Notes: generated by a model not told the origin, from the sequence alone. 63,055 nt of DNA from Bacteroidales bacterium (GCA_017417385.1 JAFPZF010000018.1:1-63055), one strand, 5' to 3'; numbered from the stretch's first letter, positions 35,044 to 43,907 are shown. A program made the numbers and translations.

Positions 35044-35959
35044 AACTGTCGAGGCGGAAGTTGCTGGCATAGGTTTCCGCTTTGTCAGCAAGTCAAAACC
35101 TTTCTCAACGGAGTCCCGTTGCTTGAAGGGCTTCGCTGTCAATGCTCTCCGTCTCGATGACGTGGTCTCTGTCAACTGCCGCGAGGTCAAGGCTCTGGAT
35201 GCTATCCCGCTGGTCTCGGAGTTCTCTGCCGTCCAGTCCGAGGACTGCTTCGACCCGTGCCGCTGGTCTGTCGGCAGGTCTGCCGATGGCTCCGAGGTGA
35301 TAAGGGTGGACTATTTTGACCATACCCGCCGCCTTCTGTCTGTCCAGTGCATACTGACGTCCCCCTCCTCTGCCGACGTCTCCCTCGTTCAGTCTGCTGA
35401 CTGCGACGTGCTGCACATCTACAGCTTCCCGTTCTTCAATCTGCTGCTGTCCCGTCTGCTTCTCCGCCGAGATGGCTTCTTGATTCACTCTTCCGCCGTC
35501 CGCTATGCTGGTCGCGGGCTTCTTTTCACTGCCCAGTCTGGCACCGGCAAGAGTACTATGGCAAGGCTCTGGGCAAATCGGGGTGCCTCTATCGTCAACG
35601 ACGATATGAACGCTGTCCGTTCATATTCTTCTGACTCTGGCTGCCGCACCGCTGTCTACAACATCCCGATGCCAGCCTACAATCAGCATCCGCGAGAGGC
35701 TGAACTGGCCTGCGCCTTTAGGATATCTCAGTCCCCAGACAACCATCTCTCTCCCCTCAAGGGCATTCAAGTTCTTAGCGCTGTCATGCCCGGCGTCATC
35801 CAGCAGCCTTTCGACAAGGCTTCGACGCTCTCGACTGTCAAGTCTGTCTCTTCTGCCCTGCAGTCGGTCTCTTCTGCCGCCGTCGGCTTCAATCTGTCGA
35901 CCGACCCTGATTCCGACATCGTGTCCGCGGTTGTCAACTTCTATGGTCTGAATGTATGA
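35030..35959 (+). CDS. HprK/PEPCK-fold serine kinase-like protein
   Basis: A 309-residue protein whose C-terminal half is a P-loop kinase of the HPr-kinase type. The core is GFLIHSSAVRYAGRGLLFTA with Walker A QSGTGKST (about 169-176), then the acidic GASIVNDDMNAV. HprK-like proteins in modified-peptide clusters phosphorylate a serine of the precursor; this is family knowledge, not shown here. The N-terminal 140 residues are not recognised. Start GTG 35030 or ATG 35036, overlapping the PqqD-like gene; its TGA overlaps the ATG of the peptidase gene. Confidence 0.82.
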   Translation: MAMAETVEAEVAGIGFRFVSKSKPFSTESRCLKGFAVNALRLDDVVSVNCREVKALDAIPLVSEFSAVQSEDCFDPCRWSVGRSADGSEVIRVDYFDHTRRLLSVQCILTSPSSADVSLVQSADCDVLHIYSFPFFNLLLSRLLLRRDGFLIHSSAVRYAGRGLLFTAQSGTGKSTMARLWANRGASIVNDDMNAVRSYSSDSGCRTAVYNIPMPAYNQHPREAELACAFRISQSPDNHLSPLKGIQVLSAVMPGVIQQPFDKASTLSTVKSVSSALQSVSSAAVGFNLSTDPDSDIVSAVVNFYGLNV

Positions 35960-36414
35960 TGGACGCCTCTTCCTCAACCATAGTCGTTCGCGAACTGCTC
36001 TCAAAGGGACAGGCTATCGAACTGAGGGCGCGCGGTCTGAGTATGTTGCCTTCGATTTGGCCCGGTCAGTGGCTGCGCGTCGTCCCCTGTAATTTTTCGG
36101 ACGTCAAGGTTGCCGACGTGGTCCTCTCGGTCAACGTCTCCCGCCTGCTGGCTCATCGAGTCTTCTCCCTGTCCCCAGACTCCACTATGCTCACGACGTG
36201 GGGCGACGCCAACAAGCTCTCCGACGAGCCAACTCCTTCTTCCGACCTACTTGGCCGGGTGTCACATCATACGCTGTTCCGCCACCATCTCTGGGTCCCG
36301 ACATCCAGTCTTTACGGACGGGCGTTTCTGTCCCTTTCGTTCCTCGCTCGCCCTTGCTCCTGTCTCCTCGGTCGGCTTATGGGATTTCTCGTCCGTCACA
36401 AATCAATACTATAG
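35956..36414 (+). CDS. S24/S26-family signal-peptidase-like protein
   Basis: A 152-residue protein with the signal peptidase core: RARGLSMLPSIWPGQWLRVV, where Ser in GLSMLP is the expected nucleophile, and VADVVLSVNVSRLLAHRVFS, where AHR offers a His general base as in Ser-His type (SipW/Sec11-like) enzymes. A hydrophobic C-terminal tail (about 120-145) could anchor it. It overlaps the kinase gene by ATGA and precedes the exporter by 12 bases. In this setting it may trim a leader peptide before export, which is inference. Confidence 0.8.
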   Translation: MMDASSSTIVVRELLSKGQAIELRARGLSMLPSIWPGQWLRVVPCNFSDVKVADVVLSVNVSRLLAHRVFSLSPDSTMLTTWGDANKLSDEPTPSSDLLGRVSHHTLFRHHLWVPTSSLYGRAFLSLSFLARPCSCLLGRLMGFLVRHKSIL

Positions 36415-36426
36415 GGAGGTGTCGCC

Positions 36427-38151
36427 ATGTCTACATCGAATAATGTCAAAGTGCATTTCAAGCTGAGTTACATCTTCCGCGCTCTGAAGATCGTCTGGGA
36501 TTGTAGCAAGCCCCTCGCCATTGCTAACGCACTCTCTGTCATCCTCAGCGCTCTCCTCCCGCTCCTCACTCTGTGGGTGATGGGGCGCCTGGTCGACGAG
36601 TCGCTCTCTGCCTTCTCTGCCGACGGTGCGGCATTCGAAAACCCCTCCGTCCGCTACTGGCTCATACTCCTTGGTTTAGCGCTCTTCTTCGAGGCAGTGA
36701 TGATGTCTCTGACTAATCGGCTCTCCGACGTGCTTGCCGAGCGTCTCCGCCTCACCGTCGCCAACCTCCTTCACTCTCAGATGCTCAGTGTCTCATACCA
36801 GACTCTTCTCGACCCTGCTTTCCTGACGGACACCTTCAGGGCAACTTCCGGCTCTACCGAGCGTCCGATTCGTGTCTTCCTCTCTACTATTCAGCTGGTC
36901 CAGACTGTGCTGACTCTGTTTGCTATGTGTATCATGCTCTGCGGTGTCGAGTGGTGGCTCCCGTTCGTGGTTGTCGCCGCCGGGCTTCCCCTAGTTGTCG
37001 CAAGGCTCTTCGGCTCCAGCATGGCCTTCTCTCACAGTCAGTCCCGTGCCGCAGACGAACGCCGTGAGAACTACTGCAACTCGGTACTCGTCGGTCAGCA
37101 TTTCGCCCCAGAGGTCCGTCTCTTCGGCCTCCAGTCCTACTTTTCTAGTCTGTTCGATGCTATCTACCTCCGCCTCTCGCGCGAGCGCATCGCTGTCGGT
37201 CGTCGCAACGAGATTCTTCACGACTCCTGCCTGCTGATTTCGATCGCCCTGATTGTCTGCGTTTGCTACTACGTGGTCACCCGCGTCGGCGTCGGCACTC
37301 TGTCTGTCGGCTCCCTCGCTATGTATCTGATGGCTGTCCGCCGTTGCGAACGTGGCGTCAGGGATACTGCCTCCCGCTTCGCCCTTCTCCATAGCAACAG
37401 TCTCTATATCGCCTCCTTCTTTGCCTTCCTCGACGCTCCGCGCGCCCTTTCGGAATCGCGCCGAGAGATGTTCCCCGCCGACTACGATTCGGTCTCTCTG
37501 TCCGGCGTGTCTTTCTCCTACCCTAATTCGCGACGCCACGCCCTGACTGACTTCTCGATTAGGGTGACACGTGGCGAAGTCGTCGCCCTTCGTGGGAGCA
37601 ACGGGAGTGGCAAGAGTACTGTGGTAAAACTTCTTTGTGGTCTCCTCCTCCCCGAGAAGGGCAACGTCCGCATCGGCAACACAGATGTCGGTGCTATCAG
37701 CGAGTCCGAACTGTCAGCCCACGTCTGCGCTGTATTCCAGGACTTCCGTCTCTACTGCGTCAGCGCCGCCGATAATATCTGGTTTGGAGACACTTCCCGC
37801 CCTAAGGATATGGATCGTATTGTCGAGGCTGCCAAGGACGCTGATATCGACGCCCTCTTCTCACGTCTTCCCAATGGCTACGATACTATCCTCGGCAACC
37901 AGTTCGAGGGCTCCGAGATGTTCAGCCGCGGCGAATGGCAGAAGATTGCTATCGCACGCGTGATGTATTCTGATGCCGACATTATTCTCCTCGACGAGCC
38001 TGCCAGCTCCCTCGACGAACTGGCTCGCGAGACGCTCAAGAAGTGCGTCGCTAAACTGAAGTCCCGCGGCAAGACGATTATCCTCGTCACTCACCACTCT
38101 GCCACCGCCGAGCTTGCCGACCGTATCGTCTGGATGCCCGAGAAGAAATAA
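36427..38151 (+). CDS. ABC exporter, fused membrane and ATPase domains
   Basis: A 574-residue type IV exporter half-transporter. Membrane helices occupy about residues 20-320, and the nucleotide-binding domain has Walker A LRGSNGSGKST (about 390-400), a signature loop changed to MFSRGEWQKIAIARV (FSRGE for LSGGQ), and Walker B ADIILLDEPASSLDE, with the switch His in LVTHHS. There is no C39 leader-peptidase domain, which fits with a separate peptidase gene just upstream. It ends the tsaD-linked operon and is convergent with the GldA-like gene, four bases apart. Confidence 0.93.
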   Translation: MSTSNNVKVHFKLSYIFRALKIVWDCSKPLAIANALSVILSALLPLLTLWVMGRLVDESLSAFSADGAAFENPSVRYWLILLGLALFFEAVMMSLTNRLSDVLAERLRLTVANLLHSQMLSVSYQTLLDPAFLTDTFRATSGSTERPIRVFLSTIQLVQTVLTLFAMCIMLCGVEWWLPFVVVAAGLPLVVARLFGSSMAFSHSQSRAADERRENYCNSVLVGQHFAPEVRLFGLQSYFSSLFDAIYLRLSRERIAVGRRNEILHDSCLLISIALIVCVCYYVVTRVGVGTLSVGSLAMYLMAVRRCERGVRDTASRFALLHSNSLYIASFFAFLDAPRALSESRREMFPADYDSVSLSGVSFSYPNSRRHALTDFSIRVTRGEVVALRGSNGSGKSTVVKLLCGLLLPEKGNVRIGNTDVGAISESELSAHVCAVFQDFRLYCVSAADNIWFGDTSRPKDMDRIVEAAKDADIDALFSRLPNGYDTILGNQFEGSEMFSRGEWQKIAIARVMYSDADIILLDEPASSLDELARETLKKCVAKLKSRGKTIILVTHHSATAELADRIVWMPEKK

Positions 38152-38155
38152 TCTT

Positions 38156-39082
38156 CTACTCTGTTTTGGTTGTCACCTCGTGGAAGACTCTCTCGAGGTC
38201 TGCCTTCTCTGTCCGCATCTCGAGTATCGGATTGTCTGTCTGACTTGCATACCTGAACAGCAGCAGTCTGATGTCGTCATCTGCTTGCGACGCACTGACT
38301 CTGTACTCGTGCTCGCCTATTCTCTTTATCCTGACGCCTAGTTCCTTCTCGACTCGCGCCCGATTCTCTATCTCTGCAAAGAACTCTACATCAACTATCT
38401 GACCTCCCTTTGCAATGGTCAAGACTTCATTGATCGGTCCCTGCGCCTTGATGTCCCCCCTGTCCAGTATGACGAGGTGGTCACACACGGCCTCCACCTC
38501 CTGCATGATATGTGTCGACAATACTACGGTCCTCTCCTTTCCGAGTTCCTTGATCAACTGCCTGATGTCTACTATCTGGTTTGGGTCCAGCCCTGTCGTC
38601 GGCTCGTCGAGTATGACGACTTTCGGGTCGCATATCAAGGCCTGCGCTATCCCGACTCTCTGACGATAGCCCTTAGAGAGCGCTCCTATCTTCTTATGTG
38701 CCTCTCGCCCCAGCCCGGTCATCTCGACCATCTCGTCCGCCTTCTTTCTTCTTACGCTACCGTCGCTGACTCCATACATCCCGGAGACCATCTCGAGATA
38801 CTCCCTGACGTACATCTCTGTATAGAGTGGATTATGCTCTGGCAGGTACCCTATCAGCTGACGTACGACCTTGGGCTCCTCTATTATGTCATGTCCACAT
38901 ACTCTGACGCTCCCCGCATCCGCCGAGACATACCCGGTGACGATCTTCATCAGCGTCGACTTCCCCGCTCCATTGGGCCCAAGCAACCCGACGACCCACC
39001 CGTCCTCTATGTCTATCGAGACGTTGTTCAAGGCTGTCTGGCTCCCATATCTCTTCGTTATGCTATTTATGCTTAGCGACAT
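38156..39082 (-). CDS. gldA: GldA-like ABC ATPase
   Basis: A 308-residue ATP-binding subunit. Walker A GLLGPNGAGKST, the strongly GldA-like RQLIGYLPEHNPLYTEMYVR and EYLEMVSGMYGV, signature LSKGYRQRVGIAQALI, Walker B KVVILDEPTTGLDPNQ, and switch STHIMQEVEAVCD are all visible. In gliding Bacteroidetes GldA works with GldF/GldG, but homologues occur in non-gliding members, and no GldFG genes are next to it here. A general efflux-type ABC-2 ATPase is the alternative. Confidence 0.8.
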   Translation of the reverse strand: MSLSINSITKRYGSQTALNNVSIDIEDGWVVGLLGPNGAGKSTLMKIVTGYVSADAGSVRVCGHDIIEEPKVVRQLIGYLPEHNPLYTEMYVREYLEMVSGMYGVSDGSVRRKKADEMVEMTGLGREAHKKIGALSKGYRQRVGIAQALICDPKVVILDEPTTGLDPNQIVDIRQLIKELGKERTVVLSTHIMQEVEAVCDHLVILDRGDIKAQGPINEVLTIAKGGQIVDVEFFAEIENRARVEKELGVRIKRIGEHEYRVSASQADDDIRLLLFRYASQTDNPILEMRTEKADLERVFHEVTTKTE

Positions 39083-39111
39083 GTCTTTCCCCCTCTTTTG
39101 TTTAAATATGA

Positions 39112-39147
39112 CAGCGCACCACCTGTTTCTCCCCAGGCGATGCGCTG
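39112..39147 (-). terminator. hairpin after the TSKGK lipoprotein gene
   Basis: CAGCGCA pairs with TGCGCTG, with an inner CCTG/CAGG pairing, 53 bases past the stop of the minus-strand lipoprotein gene. It sits just ahead of gldA, so it may separate the two. Confidence 0.5.
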
Positions 39148-39199
39148 CTCTGTTACTCTCTATCAGTTGTCTCTATTGGCTATCAGCCACAGGACTCGC

Positions 39200-39565
39200 T
39201 TACTTTGCCTGCTTCTTTCCCTTGCTCGTGACTTCGTCTGTCGTCGTTGTGCCCGTCGTCCCAGACTGCTTCTTCCCCTTGCTCGTCACCTCACTCGTGT
39301 CCCCAGCCTGGGTCTTGCCCTTGCTCGAGTCGGAACTCTGCGTGCTGCTTGTGTTCGTCGTCGTCGACTGTGACTGTGTCTTGCCCTTCGACGTCGAACC
39401 ATTATTGCTCGACTTGTTTCCGCCTGTCGAACTGCTGGTCTTCGTTGTCGTAGTCGTCGATGTCCTTGTCGTCGTCGACGTGCCTGCTGCGGCATTTAGC
39501 AGCTCTGCACATCCGCTGAGCGACAGCATAGCCGCCGCCATCAGCATATATATCGTCTTTCCCAT
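39200..39565 (-). CDS. Ser/Thr-rich low-complexity lipoprotein
   Basis: A 121-residue lipoprotein. The signal peptide ends LSLSGC (Cys19). The mature chain is almost all Thr, Ser, Gly, Lys, Gln and Asn, with a recurring short motif TSKGK(K/T)Q (four times, the last at the C-terminus). No fold is expected; it may be a flexible surface tether. The repeats are visible at DNA level as TTGCCCTTGCTCG-like blocks. It follows the papain-like protease gene by 52 bases and is probably in its operon. Confidence 0.7.
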   Translation of the reverse strand: MGKTIYMLMAAAMLSLSGCAELLNAAAGTSTTTRTSTTTTTKTSSSTGGNKSSNNGSTSKGKTQSQSTTTNTSSTQSSDSSKGKTQAGDTSEVTSKGKKQSGTTGTTTTDEVTSKGKKQAK

Positions 39566-39617
39566 CTCTTCCCTGTTTTGTCGTTTCTCTTTTCGCGCCA
39601 GCTCTTCTGTCTATGTT

Positions 39618-41399
39618 CTAGAAGTTCTGCGCACTCTGCTTCTTATGCTTCGAGAGAACTGCCCTGCCGTCTGCACTGCTTGCCCACTCGAGAGCCTTGT
39701 TCCTGAGCCGCCCGCTCTTCTTCTCATGATTGATGAGAGCCGCTATCTCCTCCGGAGTGTATGTGTTTGGCATGCTGCCGCTGACTGCTGTCTCCGATGG
39801 CGAAGCCTGATTCTTCTTCGGCTTAGATGTCGCAGTTGCCTTGACGGACTTGTTTCCGAGTGCCGAGTCCTGAATGATGCCGTTCTTCAGCGTCAAAGGC
39901 TTCCCCTCCGAGTTCGTTATGAAGTAGTAGTTGTTCTCCTCGTTGCTCTCGCTGACTCCACTGAATGCATCGGCTATCAGGACGAGGAAATAGCTGCCCG
40001 TCACGTCCGGCATCTTATACGACCACTCGAACGGATTGTCGTTGGTTCCATACACTGCATACGCTACGCTCTGTCCGCCCGGGACGTCTATATGATTCCA
40101 GCTATACCCCTGCGACTGGATTCCTATGACCTGAAGAGCCTCGTTCTTGTCCCAGTCTGAAACCATGTGGTCCTCATTGTCATAGTCGTCGGTGTAGAAG
40201 TCGAAGAGCAGCACCTGATACTCATTGGCATTATACGCGTTATACAGCAGATAGCCGATGACCCAGTCGTTCGAGCATGGGACGGTCTCCTCGCCTGCAT
40301 TGTGCACCGCATACTTCGCAGTCCTCCACCTCGGGTCGTCCGAGTCTGCATCTCCTGCCGTGTAATAGTCGTCATCCTTCGCCGAGGTGACAACGAGGTC
40401 CATGCCAGACGTCTGATCTACGACGGTGTTGGTGTTCTCGTCGACCTTAACCTCCTCGTCACTTCCGTATGCTACAAATCCGCAGTTCGCAAAGTCTCCA
40501 CCGCAGAAGAAGTTGTAGTCTACCCAGATGTAGCCTTTGTCTCCCCAGTTCGGTCCCCACGAGTTTACGACTCTGAATGCGCCATTCCTTCCCTTCGTGT
40601 CGTCATACCCCGAACAGATTATAGCATGATATGCATGCATTCCCGTCGTGTTGAACGATGTCTGATTGTAGAGCACTGTCGCATCATTGCTGTTCATGAA
40701 CTCGTCGCCGAGCCTAGCACCGAAGGCTATAAGCCTACCGTCCGCCAGATACCTCTTGACGGTGTTGACGTTCGTGATGTCTATCTCGCGGTACGACTTG
40801 ATCTTGAAGTTCGACGCCTCCGAGTTCTGTGCACTCGACGGACTGTAGTCGCACTGCGAACTGTTATTCAGGACGCCAGACGTCGCCTGAGTCGCCACGC
40901 CTCGAGAGACCATCTGGTCAAACGCATACCTGATATTCGTTCCCTGGCAGTTCCTGTTCTTATACTGCGCCGGGATCGCCTGGAATATGTCCTTCGCACT
41001 GAATATGTTGTTGTCCCCGAGCTGGTTGGTATTGAGTCCCTTGGACTTCGCATACAACCACGTCCTGTAATTGTAAGCCGTAGTCCAAGCGACACACGTG
41101 CCAAACTGCCCCTGGTCACCTATGCTCGGCAGGTTCTTCGTCAGGTCAACTCTCTTCGGCATCTCGCCCGGCAGCGCATCGTCGGCATCATCGACGATGT
41201 TGATGTCGTCCTCGATTGTCTCGGTGTGCTCGTCGCTCGCAAGCCATCCCGTGCCTATCTCCGACCCGTCCGAGAGAACTATCGACGCTATGTTCAATAT
41301 CGTACTCAGCGTGTCACTCCCGCACGACGTGAGCGCCGCACCACCACCTATCGCTATCGTGGCGGCTGCTCCTACCGCAAATATCTTATTCTTCCTCAT
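39618..41399 (-). CDS. papain-like (C1) cysteine peptidase lipoprotein
   Basis: A 593-residue exported peptidase. The signal sequence ends LTSC (Cys26), indicating a lipoprotein. The C1 domain spans about residues 80-310: DQGQFGTCVAWTTA holds the nucleophile Cys102 with the oxyanion Gln before it, MHAYHAIICSGYDD gives the catalytic His (His258), and VVNSWGPNWGDKGY gives Asn279. A beta-rich CARDB-like region follows (about 330-500), then a basic tail. No long propeptide is seen. It overlaps the pentapeptide gene by one base, so both are made together; the substrate is unknown. Confidence 0.92.
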   Translation of the reverse strand: MRKNKIFAVGAAATIAIGGGAALTSCGSDTLSTILNIASIVLSDGSEIGTGWLASDEHTETIEDDINIVDDADDALPGEMPKRVDLTKNLPSIGDQGQFGTCVAWTTAYNYRTWLYAKSKGLNTNQLGDNNIFSAKDIFQAIPAQYKNRNCQGTNIRYAFDQMVSRGVATQATSGVLNNSSQCDYSPSSAQNSEASNFKIKSYREIDITNVNTVKRYLADGRLIAFGARLGDEFMNSNDATVLYNQTSFNTTGMHAYHAIICSGYDDTKGRNGAFRVVNSWGPNWGDKGYIWVDYNFFCGGDFANCGFVAYGSDEEVKVDENTNTVVDQTSGMDLVVTSAKDDDYYTAGDADSDDPRWRTAKYAVHNAGEETVPCSNDWVIGYLLYNAYNANEYQVLLFDFYTDDYDNEDHMVSDWDKNEALQVIGIQSQGYSWNHIDVPGGQSVAYAVYGTNDNPFEWSYKMPDVTGSYFLVLIADAFSGVSESNEENNYYFITNSEGKPLTLKNGIIQDSALGNKSVKATATSKPKKNQASPSETAVSGSMPNTYTPEEIAALINHEKKSGRLRNKALEWASSADGRAVLSKHKKQSAQNF

Positions 41400-42298
41400 T
41401 ATTCTATCTTTATTTCGGTTTCTGGAATTAGTTTGTTGCCTTCTTGCTCGTATGCAAAATCCTTGCCTTTTTTCATCAACGTAAAGTCAGGCTTCCTCGC
41501 AAATACGTTCTCTGTAACTATCAGCAGCCCTGCAAACTGTGCATTGACAAGCGAGAACTTGCCGAGAAATAGGCTCTGCGTAAATGTCACCTGGTCCATG
41601 AACTCGCTCTTCGCCATCTGCAACGCAGAGAGGCAACGAACGCTCTGGAACAATGTCCTGCCAAAGAACTTGCAGTTCGTGAAGTCGGTCTGGTCGTCAA
41701 ACCTCGCTTTGCTGAAGTCTGTATAACCCCCAAACTTGCTGTCCGTCAGCATCACCATGTTCTCAAATCCTGCATACTGGAATATGACGTCTCCAGAGAA
41801 GGTCACCCCGACCATCCCCGTGCGCCCCCTGAACGTCGAGCTTACGAACATCACCTGCTTCTCGAAGTTCGACTTGTTCAGCGCCGCTCCTGCATTGAAC
41901 GTCGCACCACTGAAGTCCGCCTCTCCGCTCACTCCGCAGTTGTTCAGCGTCAACGGCGCATTGTATGTCGTCTGCTTGACCACGACCTTTCCCTTGAAGA
42001 TGCAGTCCGTGAACGTCACCGCACCATTAAATGTCGTGCCCTCCGAGGCCGTCACGTCCCCTGCAAACGTGCAGTTGCTGAACGTCAGCCGCCGTCCGCA
42101 CACGCCGTCCTCCCCCATCTCCGTGAGGTTCAAAGCATCGACTATCGTCTGACCTTCTATGTTTACCGGCTGTCCTTTCTTCGCCTTCTTCACTATCTCT
42201 GCCGACTTCATCTCGCTCGACTTCTCGCTCGCCCCGTTGCACGCATACGAGACGCCAAGCAACAGCACTGCCGAAAGTATTAGTTTTGTCAGTTTCAT
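41399..42298 (-). CDS. pentapeptide-repeat lipoprotein
   Basis: A 299-residue protein with a lipoprotein signal ending GVSYAC (Cys20) and a right-handed beta-helix of loose pentapeptide repeats over about residues 70-270 (for example LTFSNCTFAGDV, VTFTDCIFKGK, ADFSGATFNAG, TDFSKARFDDQTDFTNCKFF). Such helices act as scaffolds or, in some cases, DNA mimics; here an exported form favours a structural or binding role. It shares one base with the papain-like protease gene and lies 47 bases after the thioesterase gene. Confidence 0.88.
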   Translation of the reverse strand: MKLTKLILSAVLLLGVSYACNGASEKSSEMKSAEIVKKAKKGQPVNIEGQTIVDALNLTEMGEDGVCGRRLTFSNCTFAGDVTASEGTTFNGAVTFTDCIFKGKVVVKQTTYNAPLTLNNCGVSGEADFSGATFNAGAALNKSNFEKQVMFVSSTFRGRTGMVGVTFSGDVIFQYAGFENMVMLTDSKFGGYTDFSKARFDDQTDFTNCKFFGRTLFQSVRCLSALQMAKSEFMDQVTFTQSLFLGKFSLVNAQFAGLLIVTENVFARKPDFTLMKKGKDFAYEQEGNKLIPETEIKIE

Positions 42299-42344
42299 AT
42301 TCTTCTCCTGATTATTGTCCTCACGCCTCTTCTGTCCGTCCTCT

Positions 42345-42734
42345 CTAATGAGACGTCTGGCTTATCTTCGACTCGAACTTGTCTTTGTTCACTATGACCC
42401 GCGCATGCTCAGCATGAGCTATCTCGTTCCCATTGTCCTTCGCGACGACCTCAAACCTGAGCATCCTCCCCTCCGCCGAGACTAGCGTCGCCTCGACTTC
42501 TATCTTGTTCCCGACTGCCGACGGACGCTCGTGCGTCAACTTTATCTCTGTCCCGACTGTCGTCTCACCGTCTCCGAGTCCCGGGACGACGAGCTTCCAG
42601 CACGCCTGCTCGACCATCGCCACAAGGCTCGGCGTCGACAGCCCGCTGACTTCGCCACTCCCCATCGACCTCGCCGACATCGCACCCTCTACGTCAAAAC
42701 TTCCACGCCACGTCTTCTCGTGAAATCTTTCCAT
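42345..42734 (-). CDS. FlK-like hotdog thioesterase
   Basis: A 129-residue single-hotdog-domain protein resembling fluoroacetyl-CoA thioesterase FlK. Residues in the position of the FlK catalytic triad are present: Thr34 (LSTPSLVAM), Glu42 (VEQACWK) and His68 (KLTHERPSAVG), followed by the family's late motif AHAEHARVIV. In most bacteria such proteins act on other acyl-CoA thioesters, so fluoroacetate resistance is not implied. A matching promoter lies 66 bases upstream, and it may head the transcript of the pentapeptide and protease genes. Confidence 0.82.
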   Translation of the reverse strand: MERFHEKTWRGSFDVEGAMSARSMGSGEVSGLSTPSLVAMVEQACWKLVVPGLGDGETTVGTEIKLTHERPSAVGNKIEVEATLVSAEGRMLRFEVVAKDNGNEIAHAEHARVIVNKDKFESKISQTSH

Positions 42735-42799
42735 CTCTTCTTTGTTTTCTGCTCCTCTGCCTATGCCAAATTCTATGCCATTGGCTCTTCTTTATCACT

Positions 42800-42833
42800 C
42801 AAAGGTACTAATTTTTCTTTCGTACCTGCAAAA
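42800..42833 (-). promoter_or_regulatory. promoter of the thioesterase gene
   Basis: Minus strand: TTTTG (about 42833-42829), a 21-base spacer, and TACCTTTG (42807-42800). Confidence 0.6.
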
Positions 42834-42894
42834 ACTATTACTATTTTATTTATTCCTTTCACTCCACACCCTCTTTCGCTTCTCACTACCCTAC

Positions 42895-42970
42895 CCTGCG
42901 AATGGCTCTCCTGCCTTCACTTTCCACTGCCCGTGGTTAGACTTGGGTTAGACTTGAATTAGACCTGACA
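42895..42970 (+). repeat. CTGCGAAT-led TTAG array
   Basis: CCTGCGAATGGCTCTCC, spacer, TGCCCGTGG, then TTAGACTTGGG, TTAGACTTGAA, TTAGACCTGAC. It is the clearest plus-strand copy, in the 364-base spacer 42735-43098 that otherwise holds the thioesterase promoter and a hairpin. Confidence 0.8.
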
Positions 42971-42993
42971 TAGTTTCGTCAAGCCTTTATGCC

Positions 42994-43035
42994 AAGACCT
43001 CGACGGGACGTCTTTCTCTCGCCCGCCGAGGTCTT
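42994..43035. terminator. strong hairpin in the 42735-43098 spacer
   Basis: AAGACCTCGACGGG pairs with CCCGCCGAGGTCTT (13 of 14). It is 64 bases past the stop of the minus-strand membrane gene; the T-run (TTTTCTTG) is on the plus-strand side, so direction is unclear. Confidence 0.65.
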
Positions 43036-43098
43036 TTCTTGTATCTTATCTTCTCTATGTCTTCAGACTGCCATCGCCACGGCCTCACTCGCCTTTCC

Positions 43099-43698
43099 TC
43101 AGCTGTTCTTAGACAGCCACCGCCCCTTGATGAGCCATGCGGTGCCAAACAACAGCAGCTCCACGGTCTCGCACCAGAACACTTTCATGTCCCCACCTAA
43201 CAGGATTATCGGCACTGGCAGCACTACCATCGCCCCACTGATGATGTAATACCACTTGTTGTTGTCGCTGTGCCCGAGTGTGAAGTTGAAGCAGATGTTG
43301 ACCATGAAACTGGTGAACAGCAGTATGGCCGCCGTGCAATGGATTATGTTGCTGACGTCCTTCGGGAGGTTGAAGATCCCGACGTTGTCTCCGACCCAGT
43401 CGACGGAGCACGGGAAAATGGCTACGGTCAACGCCGCTATCGCACTTGTCTTGTTGACTATCCTGTCTCGCAGGTCATAACCTTCATACGTGAAGAGGAA
43501 GCACGATACGATGCTGAGCACCATCGGCAGCACTGGCGACAAGTGATACGTCGCCGACAGGCTCTCGCACCATCCCTCGGGCTTGTCTGGCGTCGGCAGG
43601 CACGACAGCCAGCACAGTAACGGCAGTAAGATGCCGGTGATTCCTATCGCCCTCCGCTCCTTCAGGTACGACTCTTTGATGAGCTCTTCGTTGTCCAT
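43099..43698 (-). CDS. integral membrane protein, unknown function
   Basis: A 199-residue protein with about six membrane helices: near residues 18-36, 53-71, 82-98, 115-135, 145-165 and 170-188. The first short loop contains LPTPDKPEGWCESLSATYHL, and later loops are short and polar. The layout recalls DUF998-type proteins but I cannot confirm that. It forms a single-gene unit between a hairpin and a putative promoter (43780-43787). Nothing else indicates its role. Confidence 0.75.
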   Translation of the reverse strand: MDNEELIKESYLKERRAIGITGILLPLLCWLSCLPTPDKPEGWCESLSATYHLSPVLPMVLSIVSCFLFTYEGYDLRDRIVNKTSAIAALTVAIFPCSVDWVGDNVGIFNLPKDVSNIIHCTAAILLFTSFMVNICFNFTLGHSDNNKWYYIISGAMVVLPVPIILLGGDMKVFWCETVELLLFGTAWLIKGRWLSKNS

Positions 43699-43779
43699 TT
43701 GTAGTCTGTTTTTTGTTCGTTATCCTTTGCTGCCGACTTTCTCCGGTGCCGACTTCCCGTTTCTTTCTATCCTTCACTA

Positions 43780-43787
43780 CAAAGGTA
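43780..43787 (-). promoter_or_regulatory. -7 box of the membrane-protein gene
   Basis: Minus strand TACCTTTG, 82 bases before the start codon. No TTG at the usual distance. Confidence 0.4.
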
Positions 43788-43907
43788 CTGCTCGCTTTCT
43801 AAAAACTATCGTCCCCCAGCCATTTTTAACCTCTCTGTTCCTCAAATATGCTCAGACAGCCCTCCCGAAATGCTATTTCCCGACTACTATGGACTTTCTC
43901 CTCTCCT

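Noticed and set aside
38871-40160. A 429-codon plus-strand open frame
   Set aside because: It runs antisense through gldA, the TSKGK lipoprotein and the protease gene and has only low-complexity hydrophobic text.
40167-41726. A 519-codon plus-strand open frame
   Set aside because: Antisense to the papain-like protease gene, whose catalytic motifs are complete; the translation shows no domain.
42345-42734. Fluoroacetate resistance from the FlK-like gene
   Set aside because: The triad positions fit, but most homologues act on other acyl-CoAs and nothing in the context points to organofluorine.
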